From contig JACKAT010000019.1 in assembly GCA_020634935.1 (NCBI GenBank), positions 31,558-95,557 of the forward strand: DNA of 64,000 bases. Reading direction: 5' to 3'. Every line of letters starts with the position of its first letter. The first letter of the stretch is position 1. Source of the DNA: Anaerolineales bacterium. Its GTDB lineage: Bacteria; Chloroflexota; Anaerolineae; 4572-78; J111. The position numbers and the translations under genes were made by a program. Below the pieces are notes generated by a model. It was not told the DNA's origin. It worked only from the letters and a program-made list of their open reading frames with translations, and searched no databases. This document shows positions 50,920 through 60,345 of the stretch, one piece after another.

Positions 50920-53439
50920 ATGGCAAAGAATAAAACCCTATCAGACTTTAATAATAGCGATGCAGAGGAAAAGATAAGCCGGAGAATAATTTCTCAGGCC
51001 CAACAAGCCGAGTTGGCCCTATCACCTTGGGTGCGGAATGCGTTGCATCAACAGCCCCATACAACTGATGATCCTGTCCAACAGCCGTCAATGGCGGTTT
51101 CAACCGGCAATACGTTGGCGATGCTCAATCGAATTCAGCGCCGGCCTAAACAAATAACTGTCTGGCAGCCAGATGAACTATCAGTGACCCCTATGTTGGT
51201 AGATCGCTTTAGCGAAGATGTGGCGCAACGATATCACTATACCTCAATCGCTATAAAACAGACCCTAGCTTTGGACGAGGCTCGTCCGGCAATACAATCA
51301 GGGGCGCTGCCGCTGGCCGGTCATTCGACTCCGTCGCCTCAAATGGACCATGTTCAACAGCCACCTTCCCAAACTCAAACGACTCTGCCTCGTTTACCGG
51401 CTAGAAAAAAAGCCCCAACAGATGAACCATCACCTCAACTCCCGTCCTCTAAACCGCATTTCATGGCTAAAGAGAAGGAGGATATCCGTCCGTCTTGGCT
51501 ACGAAATAAACCACAACCTAAAAAACCGTCCAAAAGCCAATCTTCTACCGATATTGCTCTACAAAAAATGCCGACAGTGGGTCAGCCGACCAAAGTTAAG
51601 CCTGATCCGAAAAACCTACGCTTATTTTCCAGAGTGGAGTACCTCTCGGATATGGGCAAAATGACAACGCCTTTAAGTCACAACGTTACCCCGCCGGATT
51701 CGCCGCCGACAGAACCACGCCGGGCGGACAAGGTTGCCGGTCTGGTCGAACCGGATGAAGGCGATATCCAACTCAAAGAAACAAGTACAGCGGATTTGCC
51801 CCCCCCTTCCCCCCAACCGCTGACTCCGGTTAGGCCACAACCAACTCCGACAGCCGGCCAATCCGTTACCGGCAGCACGGCCAGACCAAGCGCCGGCCCT
51901 GAACCTATGGATACAGCCGTTCAAAAATCGGAAACCCTGTCGTCTCCGGGCAAAGGCATCACCGCAGGGTGGCCGGTCGATAAAAAAATAGCGCCGAGTG
52001 GTGAATCAATAGCGCCGAATTTAGACGAAGCGCAGCCGCTTTCGCCTCCTACCAGCACCAAAGCCCAACCGTCAATCCCACCGGACGCCTCTCGCTCAGA
52101 ACAGCGCCTCCCTGCTTCTAAAGATGAGCCGGGTCAATCGCCCTACACCCGCCCCCCCACGGCGATAAATTCACTGGCCGAACCGCGCCGGCCGGATCAG
52201 TTTGCCGTCGGCCCGGTCGAACCGGATGAAGGCGATAGCCAACTCAAAGAAACAAGTGCGGCTGACTTCATTCCCACTCTGCCTGTGCGTCCAACTCCCG
52301 TTACGGCACAACCGGCTCCGACAACAGACCAACCGGTTACCGGCGGCATTACCCGGCCAAGCGCCGGCTCTGAACTTATTGTGAAAAGTTCGGAAAAATT
52401 GGAACAGACTTTGCTGACCAGAACTGCTAAAAGGCGACAAATAGCATTAAACCAGATACAGACTGAACCTGTTAACCGGCAAACGCTGCTCAGACCGGTG
52501 GTTACGCTACAGCAGGCCAGAAACAAATTAATTAAAAAAGGGTGGCGGTTTAAGTCCAAAAAAGCCGATCCCGTCACCAACGCCGAGCAGGTCCATCGAG
52601 TTGTAAAGGCGTTAGAGCAACCAAGCGGAACCGGGCGTTCGCTGCCCGATGAGCCACGCACCAAAGTAGAAAAAATCCTGGGCTTTGACTTTAGCCCGGT
52701 TCGGGTCCAAACGGCTTCATTAGCGCCGCTTAATATTGAAGCCGCCACCAAAGGCACTGATATTTACGTCGAGTCAGGCCAAGATCGATTCGATACGCCG
52801 TCATCGCTGGCTTTATTGGGGCACGAACTCACCCACGTCAAGCAGCAAAACCTCACTTTAGCTAAGCCTCTATCGCAAACAACGGTGCTGACTAAAGCTG
52901 ACGATAACTGGGAAACGGATAGGGTAGCCGGCGATGAAGCAGAAGCTATTCATACGGAGCAGCAAATTCTGCGACAAATAGATCAACCCCAAGATCATCG
53001 AGCCGTTTCTGCTCACGGCGCTGAGGGCCAACGTCGCCGTTGGGGACAATTGGAGCAGCCGGCTCGCCGCTCCCTTATTTTTCGAAAATCTGAAAAAGCT
53101 GGGGAAGCGCCAGTGATCAACCTTCCTCAACCGCAAGTGGCCGCAGTTGGAGTGCCGGCTGCGATCGCTGATTGGTTGATCGCTACCCGCCAAGCCGAGC
53201 AGCAGCCATTAGTCACACCAGCAGCAGAGCATCACCTTTTTCGGCAAGCAGAGGCATCGGCTCCGGTAGCAGCAACCGCCGAACCTGGGGCAACCACGCC
53301 TGCTTCCGCCACCGATGAAACTGCATCACCACCGTCTGATCTGGATCAACTGGCTCGGCAAATTCTGCCGCTGATTAAGCGGATGCTAAAAGTTGACCAC
53401 GAACGCCGGCCCCGTTCGTCAGATTTTGGATTTCGTTAA
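50920..53439 (+). CDS. Long DUF4157 protein with proline-rich repeats
   Basis: An 839-aa protein. Residues 1-500 are Pro/Gln/Ser-rich and likely disordered. Two copies of a roughly 70-residue unit (around VEPDEGDIQLKETSTADL and VEPDEGDSQLKETSAADF) are nearly identical at DNA level (51700-51905 and 52175-52380). A DUF4157 core follows at about 580-660 (GFDFSPVRVQTASLAPLN, TKGTDIYVESGQ, HELTHVKQQ with His 635). The end has LARQILPLIKRMLKVDHERR. It lies between tube 3 and the LysM protein, where the shell-to-baseplate proteins are encoded, so it may be structural rather than cargo. Confidence 0.8.
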   Translation: MAKNKTLSDFNNSDAEEKISRRIISQAQQAELALSPWVRNALHQQPHTTDDPVQQPSMAVSTGNTLAMLNRIQRRPKQITVWQPDELSVTPMLVDRFSEDVAQRYHYTSIAIKQTLALDEARPAIQSGALPLAGHSTPSPQMDHVQQPPSQTQTTLPRLPARKKAPTDEPSPQLPSSKPHFMAKEKEDIRPSWLRNKPQPKKPSKSQSSTDIALQKMPTVGQPTKVKPDPKNLRLFSRVEYLSDMGKMTTPLSHNVTPPDSPPTEPRRADKVAGLVEPDEGDIQLKETSTADLPPPSPQPLTPVRPQPTPTAGQSVTGSTARPSAGPEPMDTAVQKSETLSSPGKGITAGWPVDKKIAPSGESIAPNLDEAQPLSPPTSTKAQPSIPPDASRSEQRLPASKDEPGQSPYTRPPTAINSLAEPRRPDQFAVGPVEPDEGDSQLKETSAADFIPTLPVRPTPVTAQPAPTTDQPVTGGITRPSAGSELIVKSSEKLEQTLLTRTAKRRQIALNQIQTEPVNRQTLLRPVVTLQQARNKLIKKGWRFKSKKADPVTNAEQVHRVVKALEQPSGTGRSLPDEPRTKVEKILGFDFSPVRVQTASLAPLNIEAATKGTDIYVESGQDRFDTPSSLALLGHELTHVKQQNLTLAKPLSQTTVLTKADDNWETDRVAGDEAEAIHTEQQILRQIDQPQDHRAVSAHGAEGQRRRWGQLEQPARRSLIFRKSEKAGEAPVINLPQPQVAAVGVPAAIADWLIATRQAEQQPLVTPAAEHHLFRQAEASAPVAATAEPGATTPASATDETASPPSDLDQLARQILPLIKRMLKVDHERRPRSSDFGFR

Positions 53440-53450
53440 GGAGACGCAGG

Positions 53451-54107
53451 ATGGAAAAAGCACGGATTGTTAATCTGACTACAAACAAATTCGTTGAATG
53501 CCAGTTCAATCCCAACGAATACACGATTTCAAAGCAAAACCAATGGACGGCTAAAACCAAAAAAGGAATGGACGTTGGCGAGACGGATTTTGGCGGCGGT
53601 CAACCGGCCACGCTACAGCTCAAGTTGTTTTTTGACACTAGCGAGAAGGGGGAAGATGTCCGAGTCTATACTAACAAAATCTGGGAGTTGATGCTCATCG
53701 ATAACAGCACCAAAAATGACAAAACCAAGAAGGGCGAGCCGCCCCAATGCCAGTTTCAATGGGGCAAAACCAGCGGCTCAAGTGAAGCGAGCTATTTTAC
53801 GGCCGTCATAAAACAAATATCGCAAAAGTTTGTCATGTTTTTGAGCGATGGGACGCCCGTGCGGGCCACCCTAGATGTCTCATTTCAGCAGTATAAAGAT
53901 GATAAAATCTTCCCGCCTCAAAACCCCACCTCACGGAGCGCGGCCCGAAAAGTGTGGGTGGTAGTTGAAGGCCAAACGCTCGATTGGATCGCTTACCGGG
54001 AGTACGGCAGTCCGGCCGCCTGGCGGCATATTGCGGAAACAAACGGCATCGATAATCCTTTCGATTTACAGCCGGGACAGATTCTGAATCTGGTTCCACT
54101 GCCGTAA
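53451..54107 (+). CDS. LysM-containing baseplate hub protein (Afp7-like)
   Basis: A 218-aa protein. Residues 1-150 match the CIS tube-initiation/hub domain (ARIVNLTTNKFVECQFNPNE, TDFGGGQPATLQLKLFFDTS, SGSSEASYFTAVIKQISQKF). The last 55 residues are a LysM-like module (WVVVEGQTLDWIAYREYGSP, AETNGIDNPFDLQPGQILNL). In Afp and PVC this protein links the tube to the spike. The SD is AAGGAGACG. Confidence 0.92.
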   Translation: MEKARIVNLTTNKFVECQFNPNEYTISKQNQWTAKTKKGMDVGETDFGGGQPATLQLKLFFDTSEKGEDVRVYTNKIWELMLIDNSTKNDKTKKGEPPQCQFQWGKTSGSSEASYFTAVIKQISQKFVMFLSDGTPVRATLDVSFQQYKDDKIFPPQNPTSRSAARKVWVVVEGQTLDWIAYREYGSPAAWRHIAETNGIDNPFDLQPGQILNLVPLP

Positions 54108-54127
54108 ATACAAAGAGGTGAGGGGCG

Positions 54128-55939
54128 ATGATACCTAATTTCGAAAATCCTCTTGAGGCCGGACAGGAAGCCCTGGCCGAGCAGGTCACCGGTTTGGCGT
54201 CGGCAGCCGCCGGCCTGTTAGGTGGGCTGGCCGGACAAACGACCGGCTCGGCTGAGCAACCTATTCTGCTGTCTCAATTTTTTATCAAAATTGGCGGCAA
54301 AGCCATTCCGGAACCGCAAATGGAGGCGCTACTGCGCGATATCATTGAAATCGTGGTTGATAACAACCTATTGATGCCTGATATGTTTACCATTCATTTG
54401 CATGATAAAGCGCTAAGGTGGATCGATGCTGACTTGTTGGCAATTGGTGAAGCCGTTGAAATTGGCGCTAAAGCGGTCGAAAACCAGGGTGAAGATGCGC
54501 CCCAGGAGGGGTTGCTGATCAAGGGTGAAATTACAGCGTTGGAACCGGATTTTACAAACGAAGGTGAGCCAACGTTGGTAGTACGAGGCTATGATCGGTT
54601 GCATCGTTTTCATCGAGGCAAATTTACCCGTACCTTTTTGAACATGACCGATAGTGAAATCGTCGGCAAAATTGCTCAGCAGGTGGGCCTGCAGGCGGCC
54701 ACCGACCCCACCTCGCCGCCATTTGACTACGTACTGCAAAATAACCAGACCAATCTGGAGTTTTTGCTGGAGCGGGCGCAGCGAACCGGCTATCAATTAT
54801 ACGTTGATGATAAAACCCTCCATTTTCATCGGGCGGATAAAAGTCAGGGGGCGGGGCCAGAATTGGAATGGGGGCGTAATATGCCTATTTTCAGGCCAAG
54901 ACTTACCGCCGTCCATCAGGCCGACCAAGTGGTGGTGCGCGGCTGGGATCCCAAAGCCAAGGCGGAAATTGTCGGCCGGGCGACCAACGGGAAGTTAAAG
55001 CCGAAGGTTGGGGTTCCGGAGGCCGGCGGTGATCTGGCAAAAAGTGCGTTTCAAGCATCGGCTCAGGCGGTGGTAGTCACCTATCCGGTGACCTCTCAAG
55101 ATGAGGCCCAACGGATGGCCGAAGCCCTGTGCGATGCCATTAGCGGCGACTTTATCACGGCCGAAGGCACCTGTCTGGGCAATGCGCAGCTCAAGCCGGG
55201 TAAAGTGGTGAATATTACAGGGGTTGGCGACAACTTCAGCGGCAGTTACTTTGTCACCTCAACCATCCACATCTTTAACGCCGAGGTCGGGTATGAAACA
55301 AATTTTGTCATCACTGGCCGCCAGCCCAACACCTTAAGCGACATATTGGCCCCTCAAAACGGCCATCATCGAACTAGTGGGGTTGTAATTGGCCTGGTGA
55401 CCAACAACAAAGACCCCGAGGGGTTAGGTCGAGTCAAAGTCAAGTTTCCGTGGCTGACCGACAGCGAGGAAAGTACCTGGGCCAGAATATCGGCGCCCAT
55501 GGCCGGTCAAGGCGGCGGCTTTTACTATCTGCCGGAAATTAATGATGAAGTGCTGCTGGCTTTTGAACATGGCGATATCAATTATCCTTACGTGCTGGGC
55601 ACCCTCTGGAACGGCCAAGATAAGCCGCCGGGGCAAAAAGATAAAATTGTCGGCGGCGACGGCAAAGTCAACCATCGCGTTCTCAAGTCACGCAGTGGCC
55701 ATCACATCCTATTGGATGATACGAGCGGCCAAGAAAAAATTGAAATTATCGACAGCAGCAGCAGCAACAGTATTGTTATTCAGTCTGACAAACATACGAT
55801 TGAGGTCACAGCTCAAACCAAAATCGTTGTCAAGGCCGGCGGGTTGTCGATCACCCTCGACAACCAGAGCCAATCTATCGAATTAAGCGGGGGCGGTCGC
55901 AAAATTGCCATGCGCGGTGGTCAGGTGCAGTTCACTTAA
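54128..55939 (+). CDS. VgrG-like spike protein (Afp8/Pvc8-like)
   Basis: A 603-aa protein. The N-terminal 90 residues include a helical hydrophobic stretch, then gp27-like domains (PEPQMEALLRDIIEIVVDNN, ALEPDFTNEGEPTLVVRGYD, LEFLLERAQRTGYQLYVD). From about 405 comes the gp5-like OB fold (GVVIGLVTNNKDPEGLGRVK, EINDEVLLAFEHGDINYPYV) and a beta-helix end (KSRSGHHILLDDTSGQEKIE). It forms the trimeric spike below the tube. No enzymatic extension is seen. Confidence 0.95.
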   Translation: MIPNFENPLEAGQEALAEQVTGLASAAAGLLGGLAGQTTGSAEQPILLSQFFIKIGGKAIPEPQMEALLRDIIEIVVDNNLLMPDMFTIHLHDKALRWIDADLLAIGEAVEIGAKAVENQGEDAPQEGLLIKGEITALEPDFTNEGEPTLVVRGYDRLHRFHRGKFTRTFLNMTDSEIVGKIAQQVGLQAATDPTSPPFDYVLQNNQTNLEFLLERAQRTGYQLYVDDKTLHFHRADKSQGAGPELEWGRNMPIFRPRLTAVHQADQVVVRGWDPKAKAEIVGRATNGKLKPKVGVPEAGGDLAKSAFQASAQAVVVTYPVTSQDEAQRMAEALCDAISGDFITAEGTCLGNAQLKPGKVVNITGVGDNFSGSYFVTSTIHIFNAEVGYETNFVITGRQPNTLSDILAPQNGHHRTSGVVIGLVTNNKDPEGLGRVKVKFPWLTDSEESTWARISAPMAGQGGGFYYLPEINDEVLLAFEHGDINYPYVLGTLWNGQDKPPGQKDKIVGGDGKVNHRVLKSRSGHHILLDDTSGQEKIEIIDSSSSNSIVIQSDKHTIEVTAQTKIVVKAGGLSITLDNQSQSIELSGGGRKIAMRGGQVQFT

Positions 55940-55960
55940 CCGCGTTGCCAAGGAGACACT

Positions 55961-56677
55961 ATGCCACAGGTCTTAACCACAAACGCCCAGATTTTTTGCC
56001 CGCACGGCGGCAAAGGGGTCAGCATCCCCACCGTTCCCAAATGGACGGTTAATGGAGGAATTGTGCTGCTGGAAGGGGATACCGGCACGCTAACCTGCCC
56101 TTTTGTGTTATGCCCCTGTGTGGGTTACACCCTGAAATCAATGGGCTTAAATGCCACCACCATTGATGGCCGAAAGGTGATCCTGGCTACCGATTTTAAC
56201 CAAACCTTCACGGGGCTGCCGCTGCTTATCACCGAAACGCACCAAGCCTTTGATGACACAACCCCGGCTCCGCTGCCGGAGAATCGACCGGCGCCGCCGC
56301 CATCGCCGGATATGGCTGATATGACCAAGCCGGTCGTGCTGGGTATTCCGCCGGCGCTGGCGTTCAACACAATGACGATGATGCCGGCGGTTATAACCGC
56401 TACGTTTACGCTCACGACGGCATTTCCCCTTAAATGGGTGCTGACGATGCTGAACGGTGTGGCAAAAATCAATGTCGATCTCACCAATGGGTTGCCGCCG
56501 GGCGCGCTGGTCGTTCCGCCCGGTGGAAATTGGAGTTCGCCCAGTTTAGTGGTAACGGTCACTCTCAACGCGGCTTTTATGGCCGCTCTGGGGCCAGGCA
56601 TGCACCATTTCTGGATGACCGGAGTCAGCCGGCGGGGGTTGTCCGGCTTTGCCGAAGTTATATTAACTGTCACCTAA
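55961..56677 (+). CDS. PAAR-like spike tip with C-terminal extension (Afp10-like)
   Basis: A 238-aa protein. The first 100 residues are the tip: QIFCPHGGKGVSIPTVPKW, TGTLTCPFVLCPCVGYTLK and VILATDFNQTFTGLPLLITE. Cys and His residues there can hold a metal at the point. A Pro-rich linker (about 104-120) leads to a beta-rich domain of about 110 residues, possibly Ig-like, which is extra to a minimal tip and could be a load or a shield. SD AAGGAGAC. Confidence 0.85.
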   Translation: MPQVLTTNAQIFCPHGGKGVSIPTVPKWTVNGGIVLLEGDTGTLTCPFVLCPCVGYTLKSMGLNATTIDGRKVILATDFNQTFTGLPLLITETHQAFDDTTPAPLPENRPAPPPSPDMADMTKPVVLGIPPALAFNTMTMMPAVITATFTLTTAFPLKWVLTMLNGVAKINVDLTNGLPPGALVVPPGGNWSSPSLVVTVTLNAAFMAALGPGMHHFWMTGVSRRGLSGFAEVILTVT

Positions 56678-56685
56678 GGAGCCGC

Positions 56686-57102
56686 ATGAAAGATCATCGT
56701 TTGAGTCGAGAGTTTTTAGGGCAAGGGCTGGCCTTTCCCTTAAAAATGGATCCGCGCGGCGGTATTGCTCTGGCCAGAGGCGCCCAGGATATCGCCCAAT
56801 CGATCATGATTATTCTGTCCACCGCGCCGGGCGAGCGGGTGATGCGCCCGGAGTTCGGCTGCCGCGTGCATGAGTTGGCCTTTGCCCCCCGTAACCCGAC
56901 TACCGAAGGGTTACTGATCTATTATGTCGAGCAAGCCCTAGGGCGGTGGGAGCCACGCATCGTAGTTCGGGAGGTGACGATTCGGTCGGATCAAAATGAT
57001 CGGCATGCCGGAACGTGGTATATCGAAATCAAATATCAGATCAAAGCCACCCACGATGACCGAAGTATTGTCTATCCGTTCTATTTGATGGGAGAAGAAT
57101 AA
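56686..57102 (+). CDS. Baseplate wedge protein, gp25-like (Afp9)
   Basis: A 138-aa protein of the gp25 lysozyme-like (GPW) family, which here is structural. LARGAQDIAQSIMIILSTAP, GERVMRPEFGCRVHELAFAP and LIYYVEQALGRWEPRIVV are the family blocks. The EPR motif that contacts the sheath and baseplate is present. The start at 56686 follows AAGGAG; the longer frame upstream lies inside the tip gene. Confidence 0.93.
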   Translation: MKDHRLSREFLGQGLAFPLKMDPRGGIALARGAQDIAQSIMIILSTAPGERVMRPEFGCRVHELAFAPRNPTTEGLLIYYVEQALGRWEPRIVVREVTIRSDQNDRHAGTWYIEIKYQIKATHDDRSIVYPFYLMGEE

Positions 57103-57109
57103 CGGCATA

Positions 57110-57268
57110 TTGCCCAGGCGACGCGGACTTGCTCCCGTTAACCTGACACAGCCAACGGTTAGGCGCCCGGATTTGTTCATCCAGCCGCGCCGCCGACGCT
57201 ATGTAGATACGCAACAATTACTTAGGAGAGGGTTAAACTATGGCCTTACCGGAGCCTATTCTGGATGA
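57110..57268 (+). CDS. Possible small basic ORF between gp25-like and gp6-like genes
   Basis: The 137-bp gap and the start of the next gene read open in one frame from TTG 57110 to TGA 57266, with PRRRGLAPVNLTQPTVRRPD and FIQPRRRRYVDTQQLLRRG. The codon use looks gene-like and the sequence is very basic. GGAGAAG is 13 nt upstream. It could be a real small eCIS protein or chance. Confidence 0.25.
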   Translation: MPRRRGLAPVNLTQPTVRRPDLFIQPRRRRYVDTQQLLRRGLNYGLTGAYSG

Positions 57269-59345
57269 TTTACGATTTCAAGCCGATTTAGTTGACGAAG
57301 CGCGGCGGCGGATCGTGCAGTACTGCCCCGAATGGACCGACTACAACCTGAGCGACCCGGGCATCACCTTAATTGAGTTGTTTGCCTGGATGACAGAGAT
57401 GATCGTCTATCGCCTCAACCGTGTCCCCGATAAAAACTATATCAAATTTCTGGATCTGCTGGGCGTTCAACTGCGACCTGCCACCAGCGCCCGGTCGGAG
57501 TTGACGTTTTGGCTGTCGACGCCGTTTCCCATCACCCCTGAAGATGACACGGTGGTGGTCATCCCCCAAGGTACGGAGGTAGCCACGCGCCGTACCGAGG
57601 AGGAAGATGAAGTCATCTTCACCACCGATGCTCGCGCAGTAATTGCCCCGCCTCATTTGAGGTTGCTATACCACCAGCAAGAAGTTCACAAAAATTATCA
57701 ACCGGATTTGGGGATCAGTACTTTTATTCCCTTTCAAGATGATCCCCAGCAGGGAGATACCTTTTATTTGGGGTTTGATCCGGCCCACGATATTAGCGGC
57801 TATATTTTACAGCTAACGTTTCAATGTGAGAAGACCGAGGGCGTAGGGATTAACAGTGATGATCCCCCTTTAGTGTGGCGCTATTCAAAACCTACCCGGT
57901 GGGGAGAAGTCGCGGTTAGTACCCGTTCGGGCGAAGAGGATACCACCAAGGGGTTGAATGAAGCGACAGGTCGGCTGGTGTTGTACCTCCCGCTGGATAT
58001 GAGTCCGGTTGAAATGAACGGACGAGACGGGTATTGGCTTAGCTGCAGCTTTGAAGCGCGACGGCCAGACCAGCAGGGTCAATATACAAAATCCCCCCGA
58101 ATCAGACATATCACGGTCCACGTCTTAGGAATAACCACGGAAGGAACCCAGGCGATTGTGGTTAACAATGAGATTTTGGGACGAAGCAACGGAGAACCGG
58201 GCCAAATGCTGCAGTTGGAACATGCCCCCATTTTAACGTTGGAGGCTGGCGAAACCGTTGAAGTTGAGGAGAAGATGGGCAGCGACTCTATCTTTGTCCC
58301 TTGGGCCAGGGTCGATGACTTTTCACGATCCACTAAGTTTGATGCGCACTACACTTTAGAAACAAACACCGGCCAGATTCACTTTGGTCCGGGTATTCGT
58401 CACCGCACCGGCGAAGTGGTGCAGTATGGTCGAATTCCTCCGGCCAACCGGACCATTCGTTTCAATCGATATCGCTATGGCGGCGGGGTGGTGGGTAATG
58501 TACCGGCCAATAAATTGCAAATATTAAAATCGACCATTCCTTATATTGATCGGGTGACCAACCTGACTCAGGCCACCGGAGGGCGTGATCCGGAAGGTTT
58601 GGATGAAGTCAAAATCAGGGCCAAACGCGAGTTACGCGCCCAACGCCGCGCCGTGACGGCCGAGGATTACGAAGATTTGGCTAAGACCACAACGCACCGT
58701 ATTGCCAGGGTTAAATGCAATGTACCCCAAGCCGGCGGCAGTCGGCTAACGCCGGGCATGGTCGAAATTCTCATTGTACCGGATGTAGTCGATGCGCTCA
58801 AAGTGGGCGAGTTGTCTCAACTCCAAGTCAGCAAAACGTTAGCCGAAGGAGTCAAAAACTATCTGGATGATTACCGCTTACTAACCACGATTTTGCGGGT
58901 GAGAGAGCCAAACTATATTGGCGTGAAAGTTCATGCTGAAGTCGTCCCGGCCCAATTCAGCCGGCCAGAGACCATTAAACTCCGGGTCATAGAGCGGCTC
59001 AGACAATTTATCAATTGTCTATCCCTGAGCGAAAACCGAGAGCAGTTTGACGAATTGATGACGCCTAACTGGGAGGGTTGGCCTTTTGGTCGCAACTTAT
59101 ACGTAGCCGAAATCTATTCGCTGATCCAGCGAGTACCCGGCGTAAAACATGTACTCGATGTGCAGCTATGGCAGCGTCCGGTCGTTCCGGCCGAGGAGCC
59201 GCTGCCCGACACCGAACAGGCGGTACAGCGCAATGAAGAACAACTGGTTCCGGTCGAAAAGAAAGCCCTGCACGTATCACCGGACGCCTTACTGTGTTCG
59301 CTTAATCATCAGGTTACCATCGTTGAGTTAGATGATGATGTATAA
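57240..59345 (+). CDS. Baseplate wedge protein, gp6/J-like (Afp11)
   Basis: A 701-aa protein. Landmarks are CPEWTDYNLSDPGITLIELF (18-50), the baseplate J domain near 420-560 (ATGGRDPEGLDEVKIRAKRE, AVTAEDYEDLAKTTTHRIAR) and EIYSLIQRVPGVKHVLDVQL near 625. Together with the gp25-like and gpI-like proteins it builds the baseplate wedges. SD TAGGAGAGGG. The stop overlaps the next gene by 14 nt. Confidence 0.93.
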   Translation: MALPEPILDDLRFQADLVDEARRRIVQYCPEWTDYNLSDPGITLIELFAWMTEMIVYRLNRVPDKNYIKFLDLLGVQLRPATSARSELTFWLSTPFPITPEDDTVVVIPQGTEVATRRTEEEDEVIFTTDARAVIAPPHLRLLYHQQEVHKNYQPDLGISTFIPFQDDPQQGDTFYLGFDPAHDISGYILQLTFQCEKTEGVGINSDDPPLVWRYSKPTRWGEVAVSTRSGEEDTTKGLNEATGRLVLYLPLDMSPVEMNGRDGYWLSCSFEARRPDQQGQYTKSPRIRHITVHVLGITTEGTQAIVVNNEILGRSNGEPGQMLQLEHAPILTLEAGETVEVEEKMGSDSIFVPWARVDDFSRSTKFDAHYTLETNTGQIHFGPGIRHRTGEVVQYGRIPPANRTIRFNRYRYGGGVVGNVPANKLQILKSTIPYIDRVTNLTQATGGRDPEGLDEVKIRAKRELRAQRRAVTAEDYEDLAKTTTHRIARVKCNVPQAGGSRLTPGMVEILIVPDVVDALKVGELSQLQVSKTLAEGVKNYLDDYRLLTTILRVREPNYIGVKVHAEVVPAQFSRPETIKLRVIERLRQFINCLSLSENREQFDELMTPNWEGWPFGRNLYVAEIYSLIQRVPGVKHVLDVQLWQRPVVPAEEPLPDTEQAVQRNEEQLVPVEKKALHVSPDALLCSLNHQVTIVELDDDV

Positions 59346-60333
59346 ACCGACCCACAATCCACCCATATCGCCCGAAATCCGTCTGATGGCTGACTCATAC
59401 AACTGTTATCCCGGCGAGACTATTACCCTGAATGTTTGGGTCAATTCGGGGCGGCGCTTAGTCAACCCCACGCTGCGCTTTACGCTGCCAAACGGATTAA
59501 TCGTGGGTCAATTTGTGGGGAGCAGGACCAATGGGACCGGTATTCAACCCTATACCGAGAACGGTCGGGGGGGGCCGTTCTATCGGCTTGGCTGGACCAT
59601 TCAGGGTACCCTTGAACCGGACACGCCGTATACGCATCAATTCAGGGGGCAGTTACACCCTCCTTACCGCAGCGATGAGTTAATCTGCCAGGCCGATTTG
59701 ATCGCCGATGGCGGCGCCGTGTTAGCCCAATCAACCATCGAGCTCATCGTTCGGACCAAAGGGCGGTATCTTAAATATTTACCGGCCTTTTACGAGCAAG
59801 ATGAGTTTATGGGGCGGTTTCTCATGCTGTTTGAAAGCTTCTGGAAACCGATCGAGACCCAAATCGATACTATGTTTTACTATTTCGATCCGGGGCTGAC
59901 TCCCATCGACCTGCTGCCCTGGCTGGCTTCGTGGCTCGATTTAGAGTTCACCGCCGAGTGGCCCGAAGATCGATTCAGAGAGTTATTGGATTGGGCCGTA
60001 GCGCTGCATCGCCGCCGGGGTACAAAATGGGCTTTGCAAAAACATCTGGAACTTTACACCGGCCGGCAGGCGATCATTACCGAAAATCGGTTGAGTGATT
60101 TTATTTTGGGTGACGAGGCCCGGCTCAACTCCGGTATTGCTCTGGGGCCGGGCAATAGACCCCACACCTTTTCAGTTACGTTGTATTTACCACCTATCGC
60201 CGTGAGCGATAAAGCCGAACAGCAGCGCCGGGAGAAGGTTCGCCGGCGGACTATCGAGTCGATTATCGAAATGCAAAAACCGGCCCATACCGTGTACACA
60301 CTGCATCTTGAGCCGGATCATGGGACACAATAG
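59332..60333 (+). CDS. Baseplate/tail protein I-like (Afp12)
   Basis: A 333-aa protein. Residues 1-140 form a beta-sandwich-like domain (PGETITLNVWVNSGRRLVNP, LTPDTPYTHQF-type strands), like bacterial conserved-repeat Ig folds. Residues 145-333 match phage tail protein I: GRYLKYLPAFYEQDEFMGRF, LLPWLASWLDLEFTAEWPED, LHRRRGTKWALQKHLELYTG and the late QKPAHTVYTLHL. The extra N-terminal domain is not part of the simple gpI form. Confidence 0.88.
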   Translation: MMMYKPTHNPPISPEIRLMADSYNCYPGETITLNVWVNSGRRLVNPTLRFTLPNGLIVGQFVGSRTNGTGIQPYTENGRGGPFYRLGWTIQGTLEPDTPYTHQFRGQLHPPYRSDELICQADLIADGGAVLAQSTIELIVRTKGRYLKYLPAFYEQDEFMGRFLMLFESFWKPIETQIDTMFYYFDPGLTPIDLLPWLASWLDLEFTAEWPEDRFRELLDWAVALHRRRGTKWALQKHLELYTGRQAIITENRLSDFILGDEARLNSGIALGPGNRPHTFSVTLYLPPIAVSDKAEQQRREKVRRRTIESIIEMQKPAHTVYTLHLEPDHGTQ

Positions 60334-60345
60334 AGGGGTGAAGCC

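Noticed and set aside
45831..60333. Type VI secretion system
   Set aside because: No TssJLM membrane complex, Hcp/TssBC pair or ClpV; the single full sheath gene and the Afp-like order fit an eCIS.
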